Shown here in pieces: positions 10,999 through 19,934 of a DNA stretch of 64,000 nucleotides. The DNA comes from Pseudomaricurvus alcaniphilus (GTDB taxonomy: Bacteria; Pseudomonadota; Gammaproteobacteria; Pseudomonadales; Cellvibrionaceae), in NCBI RefSeq assembly GCF_011440395.1, contig NZ_JAAOIX010000005.1:62001-126000 (forward strand), read 5' to 3'. Both the position numbers and the translations under genes were made by a program. Position 1 is the first letter of the stretch, and each line of letters begins with the position of its first letter. A model generated the notes under the pieces. The model saw only the letters and a list, made by a program, of their open reading frames with translations. It was not told the DNA's origin and made no database searches.

Positions 10999-11145
10999 TT
11001 AGCTTTTCAGTAACCCTTCCACTACCGGCCAATACCAGCCAGTGACCATCGAGCTGACCAGGTTCACTCGCGCTTTGCCCAGCGCGTCACAAAAGCCCTG
11101 CTCGATATAAGCCACCGCTTCTACAATTCCGGATCGATGCCCCAT
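10999..11145 (-). CDS. possible small protein, 48 aa
   Basis: An ATG-initiated frame begins MGHRSGIVEAVAYIEQ and ends VVEGLLKS, just before the methyltransferase start. Composition looks protein-like (an amphipathic stretch and a GWYWPVV segment), but there is no good ribosome binding site, and an in-frame TAG lies shortly before the ATG. It could be a real small ORF co-transcribed with the methyltransferase, or the remnant of a longer gene. Unsure. Confidence 0.3.
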   Translation of the reverse strand: MGHRSGIVEAVAYIEQGFCDALGKARVNLVSSMVTGWYWPVVEGLLKS

Positions 11146-11281
11146 TGATCTAAAAAGCGTGCAGGCTTAACAGCCCCACAGGCCGCTGTTTGCCACAATA
11201 ACCCCAACATCCATGCAATATCCATGGCTGCCGCAACAGTCACAACGTCAGCCCAACAGAGCCAGCCACAGGGGTCGCAAA

Positions 11282-11617
11282 ATGATACAGCCATCCAACA
11301 CCACCGCAAAGCTTATCGCCATTGCCGCGCTGCCATTGCTGGCTCTGCTGGCACCGCTCAGCAACGCCAACAATGCCTATGAAAGCGAATGGATACAAGC
11401 GTTAAAATACGCCCATCGGGACAACGGCCGCTCCCTGCCGATCAACGACTGGCGCCACGAGGAGAGCGTCAAGATTAATAGCGAAGATCTGAAAAAGTGG
11501 GTAGCCGGTACCAACCACTACCAGGCGCAGCGCTCGCGGCTGCAGGTGTCACCGGTCAATTACCAGGCCGACGTCAGTGCGCACAAACTGCAAGTGCGGA
11601 TTTTCCGCCGCTTTTAA
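11282..11617 (+). CDS. small exported hypothetical protein
   Basis: 111 residues beginning MIQPSNTTAK with a clear Sec signal peptide (hydrophobic LIAIAALPLLALLAPL, cut after SNA). The mature part is charged, with no cysteines. A longer reading from 11213 would put 23 polar residues before the signal, so I use the ATG at 11282; the binding site AGGGG is weak. Function unknown, probably periplasmic. Confidence 0.6.
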   Translation: MIQPSNTTAKLIAIAALPLLALLAPLSNANNAYESEWIQALKYAHRDNGRSLPINDWRHEESVKINSEDLKKWVAGTNHYQAQRSRLQVSPVNYQADVSAHKLQVRIFRRF

Positions 11618-11678
11618 CTGCTATTTTAATTGTTGCCTGGTTTGGACCCGACGCGCAAATTATCGCGAGCCACAATGA

Positions 11679-12020
11679 CTAGCCAGGGTCGAACCCGCGC
11701 AACTCGTCGAGCAGGCGCCTGACCTGCTGCAAACCGTCCTTGCTGAGCAGGTAGGACGAGCCGCCATCGCCAATGTAATACAACTCGTCGATCTGCTGGC
11801 ACTGCTGCCGAATCGCTTCCAGGCGCGCATCGTGGGAAATGGGAATATCACAAAATACCCGCCAGTCGTTGGCTGTGGCCTGCCCCAGCAGTACCCACTC
11901 GAGCAGCCGCGCCACCTCGGTTGCTGTCAGGCGGTAGTGTGGCGTGCGCACCCAATACAATACGGCAAAAACCCCCGCACACACCAGTACGCTGAGCAGG
12001 CAAGAGATTAGCAAGGTCAT
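11679..12020 (-). CDS. membrane-anchored hypothetical protein
   Basis: 113 residues with one N-terminal membrane helix (about residues 3-22) followed by a soluble helical domain containing TATEVARLLEWVLLGQA, ISHDARLEAIRQQC and SSYLLSKDGLQQV. No enzyme motif. The soluble part probably faces the cytoplasm given the TPHYR junction. Same strand as, and just downstream of, the acyltransferase gene. Confidence 0.65.
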   Translation of the reverse strand: MTLLISCLLSVLVCAGVFAVLYWVRTPHYRLTATEVARLLEWVLLGQATANDWRVFCDIPISHDARLEAIRQQCQQIDELYYIGDGGSSYLLSKDGLQQVRRLLDELRGFDPG

Positions 12021-12048
12021 GAGTCAGCGCGACCGCAGCAGCACCGGC

Positions 12049-12642
12049 TTACAAGTGGTACTGCGGATTGACGCCGGAGAACTTGTGATTCATATATTCG
12101 CGCAGTTCAGCGGCCTGGGTGGTGTGATCACCGGTGGCCTCAAGCACCTTGTCGATAACAATGGTTTGGGTGGTGCCATCAATGCCCACTAGCAGGATCG
12201 GCACCCGGGCTTCGTGGGCGATGCGCAAAAAGCCGGTTTTCCATTTATCCACTTTTTTGCGCGTGCCCTCGGGAGTGATACCGAGCCAGACTCCATCGTG
12301 CTCCCGAAACCATTTTACCGCGCCGCGAATAATGGACTGCGGCCGGCTGCGATCGATGGGAATACCGCCGATGTCCATAAAGAAACCTTTCATTGGCCAG
12401 AAGAAGGCCTCCTGCTTCATCAGGTAGGACAGCTTCAGGTCTAGTGCCAGCCACACCGAGGCGGCAATGACAAAATCCCAATTGGAGGTATGCGGCGCCA
12501 ATACCACCACCACCTTGCGCTCGTTGGGCAACTCGCCAACCAGCTTCCAGCCGCGCAAGCGCAAGAACAGGCGGCCCAACCCTTGCAGCCAAGGCGAGCC
12601 GCGGCGGGGCATATTTTCCGGGATGATAACTTCCACACTCAT
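12049..12642 (-). CDS. 1-acyl-sn-glycerol-3-phosphate acyltransferase family protein
   Basis: Lysophospholipid acyltransferase (PlsC-like) of 197 residues. The catalytic HxxxxD motif is HTSNWDF; the glycerophosphate-binding block is GITPEGTRKK; the middle motif is GGIPIDRSRP. Likely acylates lysophosphatidate or a related glycerolipid at the inner membrane. GAGGAG lies about ten bases before the ATG at 12642. It lies 42 bases from the end of prfC, possibly co-transcribed. Confidence 0.85.
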   Translation of the reverse strand: MSVEVIIPENMPRRGSPWLQGLGRLFLRLRGWKLVGELPNERKVVVVLAPHTSNWDFVIAASVWLALDLKLSYLMKQEAFFWPMKGFFMDIGGIPIDRSRPQSIIRGAVKWFREHDGVWLGITPEGTRKKVDKWKTGFLRIAHEARVPILLVGIDGTTQTIVIDKVLEATGDHTTQAAELREYMNHKFSGVNPQYHL

Positions 12643-12684
12643 ACCCTAGCGCTCCTCGCAATGTATTATTTTTACAGGCATATT

Positions 12685-14268
12685 TCAGTGTTCACGAGTT
12701 GATCGAAAGACGACATCAGGATGCCGCTCTTGCGTTAAGGACAGATTAACCCGGGTAGGCGCCAGATAGGTCAGGTGACCGCCGCCGTCAATGGCCAGAT
12801 TTTCCTCACACTTGCGTTTCAGCTCAGCCATTTTCTTATCGTCATCACAGTCGACCCAGCGCGCAGTGTTGACGTTAACCGGCTCATAGATGGCTTCCAC
12901 CTTGTATTCGTCCTTGAGGCGGTAGGCAACCACTTCAAACTGTAGTACACCAACTGCACCGACGACAATATCATTTGAGCTGAGAGGAAAAAACACCTGG
13001 GTCGAACCCTCTTCCGCCAATTGCTGCAAGCCTTTCTGCAATTGCTTGGTTTTGAGCGGGTCTTTGAGGCGGATACGGCGAAACAGTTCCGGGGCAAAAT
13101 GCGGGATACCGGAAAACTTCAGGTCCTCCCCTTCCGTAAAAGTATCGCCGATCTGGATAGTACCGTGATTGTGCAGGCCGATGATATCACCGGCGATGGC
13201 CTCTTCCACCTGGCTGCGGTCGCCGGCGAGAAAGGTCACCGCGTCGGCGATCTTGACGTCCTTGCCGATACGAACATGGCGCATTTTCATGCCCTTGCTG
13301 TAGCGGCCGGAGCAAACCCGCATAAAGGCGATGCGGTCGCGGTGCTTGGGATCCATATTGGCCTGGATTTTAAACACAAAACCACTGAAGGCCGGATCCG
13401 CGGCGCTGACGTGACGCGTGCTCGCCTCGCGCCCGAGGGGCGGTGGCGCCCATTCCACAAAGCCGTCGAGCATTTCCCGAACTCCGAAATTGCCCATTGC
13501 CGAGCCAAAAAATACCGGCGTCATGCGCCCGGCCAAATACTCCTCGACGTCGAACTCGTGGGTGGCGCCGCGCACCAGCTCGATCTCCTCACGCACATCA
13601 TCGGCGTAGGCACCCAGTAATTTCGAGGCCTCGGCGCTGTCGAGCCCCTGAATGCGCAGATCGTCATTGATACGGTGCCCCATTCCCGCCTGGTAGACGT
13701 GAATGGTGTCGGTGTAGAGGTTATAAACCCCCTTGAACTCCTTGCCCATACCCAGCGGCCAGTTGATCGGTGCGGCCGATATTTTTAGCACCTCTTCGAT
13801 CTCGTCCATCACTTCAATGGGATCGCGAATATCCCGGTCCATCTTGTTGACGAAGGACAGGATTGGCGTATCGCGCAGGCGGCACACCTCCATCAGCTTG
13901 ATGGTGCGATCCTCCACGCCCTTGGCGCCATCGATCACCATCAGCACCGAGTCCACCGCGGTCAGGGTGCGGTAGGTATCTTCGGAAAAGTCTTCGTGAC
14001 CGGGGGTGTCCAGCAGGTTCACCACCCGCCCCTTGTAAGGAAACTGCATCACCGAGGAGGTGACCGAGATGCCCCGCTCCTGCTCCATGGTCATCCAGTC
14101 GGAGCGGGCGTGGGGCCCGCGTTTGCCTTTTACCGAGCCGGCCAGCTGGATCAGGTTGCCGAACAGTAACAGTTTTTCGGTGATCGTCGTTTTACCCGCA
14201 TCGGGGTGGGAGATAATGGCAAAAGTACGCCTCTTGCGTATCTCGTCGGCGATATATTTTGAAGACAT
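12685..14268 (-). CDS. prfC: peptide chain release factor 3
   Basis: GTPase that removes RF1/RF2 from the ribosome after termination. 527 residues, the usual length. The G1 motif is [10 protein letters not shown]3 is DTPGHEDF and G4 is NKMDRD, followed by EF-Tu-like domain II and the RF3 C-terminal domain. The 242 bases upstream hold a short tandem array and the end of the SDR gene. Confidence 0.97.
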   Translation of the reverse strand: MSSKYIADEIRKRRTFAIISHPDAGKTTITEKLLLFGNLIQLAGSVKGKRGPHARSDWMTMEQERGISVTSSVMQFPYKGRVVNLLDTPGHEDFSEDTYRTLTAVDSVLMVIDGAKGVEDRTIKLMEVCRLRDTPILSFVNKMDRDIRDPIEVMDEIEEVLKISAAPINWPLGMGKEFKGVYNLYTDTIHVYQAGMGHRINDDLRIQGLDSAEASKLLGAYADDVREEIELVRGATHEFDVEEYLAGRMTPVFFGSAMGNFGVREMLDGFVEWAPPPLGREASTRHVSAADPAFSGFVFKIQANMDPKHRDRIAFMRVCSGRYSKGMKMRHVRIGKDVKIADAVTFLAGDRSQVEEAIAGDIIGLHNHGTIQIGDTFTEGEDLKFSGIPHFAPELFRRIRLKDPLKTKQLQKGLQQLAEEGSTQVFFPLSSNDIVVGAVGVLQFEVVAYRLKDEYKVEAIYEPVNVNTARWVDCDDDKKMAELKRKCEENLAIDGGGHLTYLAPTRVNLSLTQERHPDVVFRSTREH

Positions 14269-14450
14269 TCTTGCTGGTTCCCGGGAATTAGCCGCAACTG
14301 ACGCGGGTATAACCCCTGCAATTTTGGTGAAATTTAAAAATTGCGCGATTATACACGAGCTTGGCGCCTGCGACCGCCTCTTTCAGTGGCTATTCAGCTG
14401 CTATTCAGCCGCTATTGCAGCGGCACCAGCAATCCGTGCCTGCTCGCCAA

Positions 14451-14494
14451 GCCAACATCGAGCCAACACCAAGCCAACACCGAGCCAACACCAC
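14451..14494 (+). repeat. 11-bp tandem repeat x4
   Basis: Four units of GCCAACACCGA with small changes, ending 17 bases from the stop codon of the SDR gene. A second loose array of GCTATTCAGC lies just to the left (about 14386-14418). Confidence 0.8.
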
Positions 14495-14510
14495 TATTAC
14501 AGGGCCCACC

Positions 14511-15383
14511 TTAAAACGCGGTGGTATGCACCCCCGGGGGCGGGGTCGCGTCGTCCGGCACGAAGAAATCCGTGGCCAGGTCGCTGCCGGCCACACAGCG
14601 GTAAGGTTCGAAGTCGGTGACGCCACCCAGTTCGTAAAGCAGGGTATCGTCGATACAGAAGTTACCGCTGAAACTGGCGGCCGGCTGGGTCAGGATGCAG
14701 TGCGCAGCATCGGCCATAATCTCCGGTTTGCGGCTGCGTGCGATCAACGCCTTGCCGCCTTCAATGCCAAACTCAATGGCCGCAGTGGCGATAGGTGTTC
14801 GCGGCCAGAGAGCATTAAAGGCGACCCCGGCCCGCTTGAACTCTGCCGCCATACCCAGCACCACCATACTCATACCAAACTTGGCCATGGAATAGGCGAC
14901 GTGACGGGCGAACCACTTGGCCTGCATGTCCAGCGGTGGCGACAGGGTCAGCACGTGGGGGTTGGCCGCCCTCTGCAGGTGCGGCAGACAGAGCTTGGAG
15001 GTTAAAAAGGTGCCGCGCGCATTGACCTGGTTCATCAGGTCCCAGGATTTCATGCTCACGCTCTCGGTATCGACAAGATTGATGGCGCTGGCGTTATTAA
15101 TGCAGATATCAAGCCCGCCAAAAGTGGCCACCGTCTTCTCCACCGCCGCGGCCACCGACTCCTCCGAGCGCACGTCCACCACCAGTGGCAAGGCCCGCCC
15201 GCCGAGGGCCTCAATCTCTTCTGCGGCGGTATAGATGGTGCCAGGCAAATAGCGATGGGGTTCTGCGGTTTTGGCGGCGATGGCAATACAGGCGCCGTCG
15301 CGGGCCGCCCGCTTCGCGATTTCCAGGCCAATGCCGCGACTGGCGCCGGTGATAAAAATAACTTTATCTTTGAGTGAACTCAT
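14511..15383 (-). CDS. SDR family oxidoreductase (HSDL2-like)
   Basis: 290-residue classical short-chain dehydrogenase. The NAD(P)-binding motif is TGASRGIG near residues 13-20, the structural NNAS follows, and the active-site YSMAK is in place. The run LSPPLDMQAKWFARHVAYSM resembles the hydroxysteroid dehydrogenase-like 2 group, tied to fatty-acid or sterol-like substrates; the true substrate is unknown. GGAGG precedes the ATG at 15383 by seven bases. Confidence 0.82.
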   Translation of the reverse strand: MSSLKDKVIFITGASRGIGLEIAKRAARDGACIAIAAKTAEPHRYLPGTIYTAAEEIEALGGRALPLVVDVRSEESVAAAVEKTVATFGGLDICINNASAINLVDTESVSMKSWDLMNQVNARGTFLTSKLCLPHLQRAANPHVLTLSPPLDMQAKWFARHVAYSMAKFGMSMVVLGMAAEFKRAGVAFNALWPRTPIATAAIEFGIEGGKALIARSRKPEIMADAAHCILTQPAASFSGNFCIDDTLLYELGGVTDFEPYRCVAGSDLATDFFVPDDATPPPGVHTTAF

Positions 15384-15505
15384 ATTGTGGCCTCCGCAGT
15401 GGTGGTTGTCATTTCCTGTTGATGCATTTCATGTACATTTCAGGTGCATCTCACCTGACAACCATGCGCCTTTTGGTGGCATATTGTCCAGCCGCAAGCG
15501 CCTCT

Positions 15506-15544
15506 TTCAACCAGACATAGTTTTTTCAACCAGGCATAGTTTTT
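15506..15544 (+). repeat. two 19-20 bp units of the MATE-tail tandem repeat (left of the insertion)
   Basis: Units TTCAACCAGACATAGTTTT and TTCAACCAGGCATAGTTTTT match the two units at 15863-15897 that form the end of the MATE gene. The MITE at 15545-15856 splits the array. Confidence 0.75.
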
Positions 15545-15856
15545 CCTAATTACCACCTAAGCTAAGCATCGTGCAGCCGGCACTATGTTAGGTCTGGCTT
15601 CGGGGGCTTGCTTTCAAGACCCTCGACAGCAGGGATGCTGTCGTGGAGCCTCGAGCCCGCCCCGCGAGCGGAGCGAGTGCTTTGGGTGCATGGATGGAAG
15701 CTGAGCCTGCCCCGCGAGCGCAGCGAGTGCTTTGGGCACGGCGAGTCTTGAAAGCAAGTCCCTGGAGCCAGGCCGGGAGCAAAGCTGCTGTCCCAAGGGC
15801 TACAGGGTATATGTTTGCTATCGCCGATAGCTGGCTTATTCATAGGCGTAATTAGG
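15545..15856. mobile_element. MITE-like element, copy A (312 bp)
   Basis: The ends are CCTAATTACC and GTAATTAGG (inverted). It is flanked by the perfect 8-bp direct repeat TAGTTTTT (15537-15544 and 15857-15864). It shares with copies B and C the segments GGCACTATG, CTGGCT, CCAGGCCGGGA, ATCGCCGA and GGCTTATT. It contains an inner palindromic module with arms 15606-15620 and 15745-15758 (CTTGCTTTCAAGAC). That module holds two 34-bp direct repeats (15653-15686 and 15703-15736, two mismatches). No transposase; non-autonomous. Confidence 0.82.
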
Positions 15857-15862
15857 TAGTTT

Positions 15863-15897
15863 TTCAGCCATGCATAGTTTTTTTCAGCCAGGCATAG
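15863..15897 (+). repeat. MATE-tail tandem repeat (right of the insertion)
   Basis: Two units of TTCAGCCATGCATAGTTTT type, overlapping the last codons of the MATE gene (WLKKTMHG). Together with 15506-15544 they form one four-unit array interrupted by the MITE. Confidence 0.7.
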
Positions 15898-17198
15898 CCC
15901 AGCAACCCCACCAGCAGGTTGGCGATGGCGGTACCGAGGAACAAGCCCTTGAGCCCGAATAGCCACTGCCCGAGCAGTGCCAGCGGCAGGTACAGCACCA
16001 ACACCCGTAGAATAGAAATTGTCATCGCCGGCAGCGGCAAGCCGAGGCCGTTAAACGCGGCATTGACAGACATCACCAATCCGTAAGCACCGTAGCTGAT
16101 GGGGACGATCCACAAGTAGACCGCGGCGATCGCAATTACTTCGCTCGAATCACTGAACAGGCCAGCCAGGAATCGCCCCGCCAGCGCCAGCAGCAGCGCC
16201 AACAGCAACCCGAATACCAGGCTGAAGCGGACTATGGCGCGCAGTGCCTGCTGCTGGCGAGGCCGTAAATGGGCGGCCATATTCTGCCCCAGAAACGGCC
16301 CGATAACCCCGGACAATGCGTAAAAGGCGATCAACACCACCGGCTCAATGCGCACCGCCACACCATAACCGGCTACCGCATCGACCCCGTGCCCGGCCAC
16401 CAGCGCCACGGTAATACCGCTGGCCAGGGGAATAATCATATTGGTGGCCATGGCGGGCAGGCCAATGTGCAGCACTGAGCGCCAGGAAGCCAACAGATTC
16501 GACCACTGACGGTGCGGCCAACTGGTGAGCTGCAAGCGGCAACTGACCCAATAGAGCGAGACAACACCGATAAGGCCGCGGGTAATTAGGGTGGCCCAGG
16601 CCGCCCCGGCAATCTCCAGTCGAGGCACCACTCCCCAACCAAAGATCAGCAGCGGATCGAGCAACAGGTTGAACAGCGCCGCCACCAGCATCAGGTTACC
16701 CGCCACCTGGTTGTGGCCCGCCGCCCGCATCAGCGCTGACAACGCCATCGGTACAATCACAAACGGGGTATTGAAATACCAGATTTCCATATATTGCCGA
16801 ATCAATGGCAGCAGTGCCGGTTCGGCTCCGAGCAGCGTAAACAGCGGCTCGATGGTGAGCAGGCCCAGCACCATCATCACCACGGACAGCGCCAGCGCCA
16901 ACAGCAGGCTATCGGCGGCGACCTGGCGGGCATCCGCCACGCGCTCTTCGCCCAGCAAGCGGGCAATAACCGAGGAGGTGCCAGCTCCCAGGCCAATGGC
17001 CAGACTGGTCACCACCATCACCACAGGAAAGGTAAAACTCATGGCCGCCAGCTGGGCGCTGCCCAATTGGGCGACAAAATAGGTGTCCACTGCGTTGAAG
17101 GACATAGTGGCCAACAGCCCCCATACCATGGGCAGGGACATGTGGTACAACACCCACCCGGGGTCGCCCTGCGTAAATGAAACTGCCGGTTTTGCCAT
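15864..17198 (-). CDS. MATE family efflux transporter
   Basis: 444-residue inner-membrane antiporter with twelve predicted helices in two MatE repeats. Conserved bits include the N-terminal SLPMVWGLLATMSFNAVDTY, GAGTSSVIARLLGE and GVAVRIEP. Such proteins export cationic drugs or metabolites against Na+ or H+. The C-terminus ends in WLKKTMHG, encoded by a short tandem duplication; a MITE follows exactly at the stop codon, so the last residues may have been altered by the insertion. Confidence 0.9.
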   Translation of the reverse strand: MAKPAVSFTQGDPGWVLYHMSLPMVWGLLATMSFNAVDTYFVAQLGSAQLAAMSFTFPVVMVVTSLAIGLGAGTSSVIARLLGEERVADARQVAADSLLLALALSVVMMVLGLLTIEPLFTLLGAEPALLPLIRQYMEIWYFNTPFVIVPMALSALMRAAGHNQVAGNLMLVAALFNLLLDPLLIFGWGVVPRLEIAGAAWATLITRGLIGVVSLYWVSCRLQLTSWPHRQWSNLLASWRSVLHIGLPAMATNMIIPLASGITVALVAGHGVDAVAGYGVAVRIEPVVLIAFYALSGVIGPFLGQNMAAHLRPRQQQALRAIVRFSLVFGLLLALLLALAGRFLAGLFSDSSEVIAIAAVYLWIVPISYGAYGLVMSVNAAFNGLGLPLPAMTISILRVLVLYLPLALLGQWLFGLKGLFLGTAIANLLVGLLGYAWLKKTMHG

Positions 17199-17548
17199 CG
17201 CTAGTGCTACCGAAGATCCTTTGTTTTGCCGAAGATTGTAGCGCCAGCAATAAAAAGCAGCTGTGCCAGGTGATCATAAAGGGCGCTATTAAAACACAGA
17301 ACCGGGTCCCATCGCGGTTGAATGTGGGGTTGCCGGGGGCAATACTGGCAGGTGAATTGCATTCCAAATACGGTGCTGTATAAAGCTCTGGGGCAGGTGG
17401 TGTTTGCCGAGGCTGATTGGCCAACCGCTCGCGCACCTCCGCACAGCCTCTCCTGTTGATGTTTGCAGGTCGATGCAGCAACCTAATACGCCAAGATTCA
17501 GCCATTGTTCACACGCCCTGTCTTTCAATCACGCGCCGAGTCATAACC
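17199..17548. other. divergent intergenic region, MATE / glycerate-kinase-like
   Basis: 350 bases between divergent genes. It must hold both promoters, but I see no strong match. No convincing gene on either strand. Confidence 0.4.
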
Positions 17549-18478
17549 ATGAAACCATTGAACCTCGAAGCCTTTCTCAACAGCCACAAACTGCCCGCCA
17601 GCTATGGCGACCTGATCCAGCAGCAGTTCCTGCCCGTGGCGGCCACCATAGCCAAACAGCGACAGGTTGCCGCGCGCCCGCTACTGGTGGGTATCAACGG
17701 CTGCCAGGGATCTGGCAAAACCACCCTCGCAGATGCCCTGGTAATGCTGCTGCAGGAAGTGCACAACTTGCGCGCCCAGGCTGTATCCATTGACGATTTC
17801 TATCTCACCAAAGCCGAACGGGAGCATCTCGGCAACAGCGTCCACCCGCTGCTGCGCACCCGCGGCGTCCCCGGCACCCACGCCACCGAACTGGCCCGCC
17901 AGACCCTCGCCGCGCTCACCGCACCAGAGAAGACCACCGTAGCGGTGCCGCGCTTTGATAAAGCCAGCGATGATCGCCAGCCCGAGGAGCAGTGGCCCCG
18001 GGTGGAAAGCCCCCTGGACGTGGTGATCCTGGAGGGCTGGTGCGTGGGGGCGACACCGCAAAGCCCGGCGCAATTGCTCGACCCGGTCAACGACCTGGAA
18101 AAATACGAAGACCCGGATGGAGTCTGGCGCCGCTACGTCAACGACACACTGGAAGCGGACTACCAGGCCCTGTTTCACCTGATGGATGTGTGGGTCATGC
18201 TGAAAGCGCCCTCCTTCGACACCGTGTTTCGCTGGCGCCTGGAACAGGAGGACAAATTGCGAGCCGTTAAACAGAGCAGCGGTGCAGACACCTCGGGCCT
18301 GATGTCAGCCAAACAGGTTGAACGTTTTATCGGGCACTACCAGCGCATCACCGAGCACACCCTGAAAACCATGCCCAACCGGGTGCATTTCCTGTTCAAG
18401 CTGGACCAGCAGAGAAATATTACCGACCAGTTGAACCCGAGAAAGCTGGAGCTGGATATAGCCTCTAAACAAGGCTGA
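17549..18478 (+). CDS. D-glycerate 3-kinase-like P-loop kinase
   Basis: 309-residue P-loop kinase. Walker A is GCQGSGKTTLAD near residues 51-62; SIDDFYLTKAERE and VVILEGWCVGA are typical of plant-type glycerate kinase and YggC-like proteins, related to phosphoribulokinase and pantothenate kinase. It probably phosphorylates glycerate in the cytoplasm. The ATG at 17549 is used; the frame extends 44 codons upstream without protein-like sequence. A strong terminator follows. Confidence 0.8.
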   Translation: MKPLNLEAFLNSHKLPASYGDLIQQQFLPVAATIAKQRQVAARPLLVGINGCQGSGKTTLADALVMLLQEVHNLRAQAVSIDDFYLTKAEREHLGNSVHPLLRTRGVPGTHATELARQTLAALTAPEKTTVAVPRFDKASDDRQPEEQWPRVESPLDVVILEGWCVGATPQSPAQLLDPVNDLEKYEDPDGVWRRYVNDTLEADYQALFHLMDVWVMLKAPSFDTVFRWRLEQEDKLRAVKQSSGADTSGLMSAKQVERFIGHYQRITEHTLKTMPNRVHFLFKLDQQRNITDQLNPRKLELDIASKQG

Positions 18479-18587
18479 GTTAATCCGGAGCCACCCGGGC
18501 AATCAGGGCTGAGCAACCCCTGGAGCCAAAACCCTTTGGTCTAATTTAACTATCCGGTACAAAAGGCTAGTTTCAAAGGCTAATACA

Positions 18588-18623
18588 AAAGGGGCTCGCT
18601 GCCTTGCGGCAGCGAGCCCCTTT
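18588..18623. terminator. bidirectional intrinsic terminator
   Basis: Perfect 16-bp stem AAAGGGGCTCGCTGCC with loop TTGC and its complement ending in TTT. The A-run on one side and T-run on the other serve the convergent kinase (+) and porin (-) genes. Confidence 0.85.
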
Positions 18624-18671
18624 GCCCCACCCGCCCCTCAGGGAGCGGGTTTCAGCTATCAAGTCGATCGC

Positions 18672-19880
18672 TTAAAAGGAAGCGCCCACCCAAACCCACA
18701 GCTTGTCGGTATCCACAGAGAAATCATCCGCTGAGTATGCTGCGTACTTGATACCGGCATTGTAATGCTTGCCAAACTTCATGCCGTAGGAAACATCCAC
18801 TTCGCTGCCCAGTTCATCGAGGCTGGCACTGGCGTCATCGGCACTGAAGTCGTGATAGACCACGGTCAACATGCCGGGACCAACCTTGGTGCCAACGGAC
18901 ACATACATATCCTCGATGCCAACCCCGGGGGTAGCAAGGAACATATCGGCCCAGCCATTAAATTTGTGCAGGGTCGCCAATGGCGTGGAGAAGCCGTAGT
19001 CGCCGTCGTCGGAACCCAGCACTTCATAGCCGAGCTTGGCAGTGATACCGCTAATCACGACGCCACCTTCCAGCAGCAGGTAATCGGCGTCGAAGTCGCT
19101 GCTGCCCATTTCGGAACTCTGGGTGGCGTATTCCAGCTCGTAGAGAAACTTGGTGCCGTCGGCTTCAGTGCTACCGGCAAAGCGCACACCGTAGGTATCC
19201 AGGGCGTTATCGGTAGCGACGTCCATCTCCAGCAAATAGGAGTATGCAGTGAGGGTACCGACTGGAGTTTTGTAGGACAGGTTCAGCAGGTGATCCTTGG
19301 AGTCAACGTCGGCAGCCTCGGCAAAAATCCGATTGCGCTCATCGAGGTAGGCATAGGTTACCGTCAAACCGGCAACCGGGGTGGCGACCAGGGACAGGCC
19401 ATCAAAGGTCTGGCGATCCTGGCGCCAGCCCACATGACCGACGAAACGATGATTATCCAGAGTGAGCACCTGGCGACCCAGTTTGGCGGTCACCATATCG
19501 GTTTTATACTGGATAAAGGCCTGGTCCAGCTCGGTTGTTTCCGGGTCGGCAATGAATGAGTACTCGCCAGTCTGGAAACCCGTAGGCGGCACACTGAACT
19601 CGTCCACACCGGCAACAATGCGGCTGTCTTCAAATTCAACCGTTGCCGAAAAGCCGTTAAGGCTGTCAGTTACATAGCCGATTCTGCTGCGCAGGGTCAA
19701 GGCGCTGGCATCATCCAGGGCATTGTCCTGATCAACTGCCTCGTAGCGCAAATTAAAATCACCGTAGGCCTTCCCCCCAGAAAGCGCTTCGGCAACGGTA
19801 GTAGCAGCCAGTGTTGGTACCGCAACAACAGACGACAGGGCAACAGCACTAGCCAGTACATTTCTCTTCAGGTTTTTCAT
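18672..19880 (-). CDS. outer-membrane porin, probably for nitrate uptake
   Basis: 402-residue beta-barrel protein. Signal peptide MKNLKRNVLASAVALSSV, cut after TLA; then alternating strands with frequent acidic turns; terminal Phe (WVWVGASF), the usual barrel assembly signal. It resembles alginate-export/phosphoporin-like porins of marine gammaproteobacteria. ATG at 19880 is chosen because GGAG lies five bases before it; the GTG two codons earlier overlaps that site. It follows nrtABD by 54 bases on the same strand, so it likely serves nitrate entry (inferred). Confidence 0.8.
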   Translation of the reverse strand: MKNLKRNVLASAVALSSVVAVPTLAATTVAEALSGGKAYGDFNLRYEAVDQDNALDDASALTLRSRIGYVTDSLNGFSATVEFEDSRIVAGVDEFSVPPTGFQTGEYSFIADPETTELDQAFIQYKTDMVTAKLGRQVLTLDNHRFVGHVGWRQDRQTFDGLSLVATPVAGLTVTYAYLDERNRIFAEAADVDSKDHLLNLSYKTPVGTLTAYSYLLEMDVATDNALDTYGVRFAGSTEADGTKFLYELEYATQSSEMGSSDFDADYLLLEGGVVISGITAKLGYEVLGSDDGDYGFSTPLATLHKFNGWADMFLATPGVGIEDMYVSVGTKVGPGMLTVVYHDFSADDASASLDELGSEVDVSYGMKFGKHYNAGIKYAAYSADDFSVDTDKLWVWVGASF

Positions 19881-19934
19881 GGTCACTCCACATTAGTAAA
19901 AAAACAAACAAAAATTAAAACTCGATTAAAAACT

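Noticed and set aside
14451-14494. Possible CRISPR-like array
   Set aside because: Units of 11 bases without spacers; a plain tandem repeat, as are the other arrays in the window.
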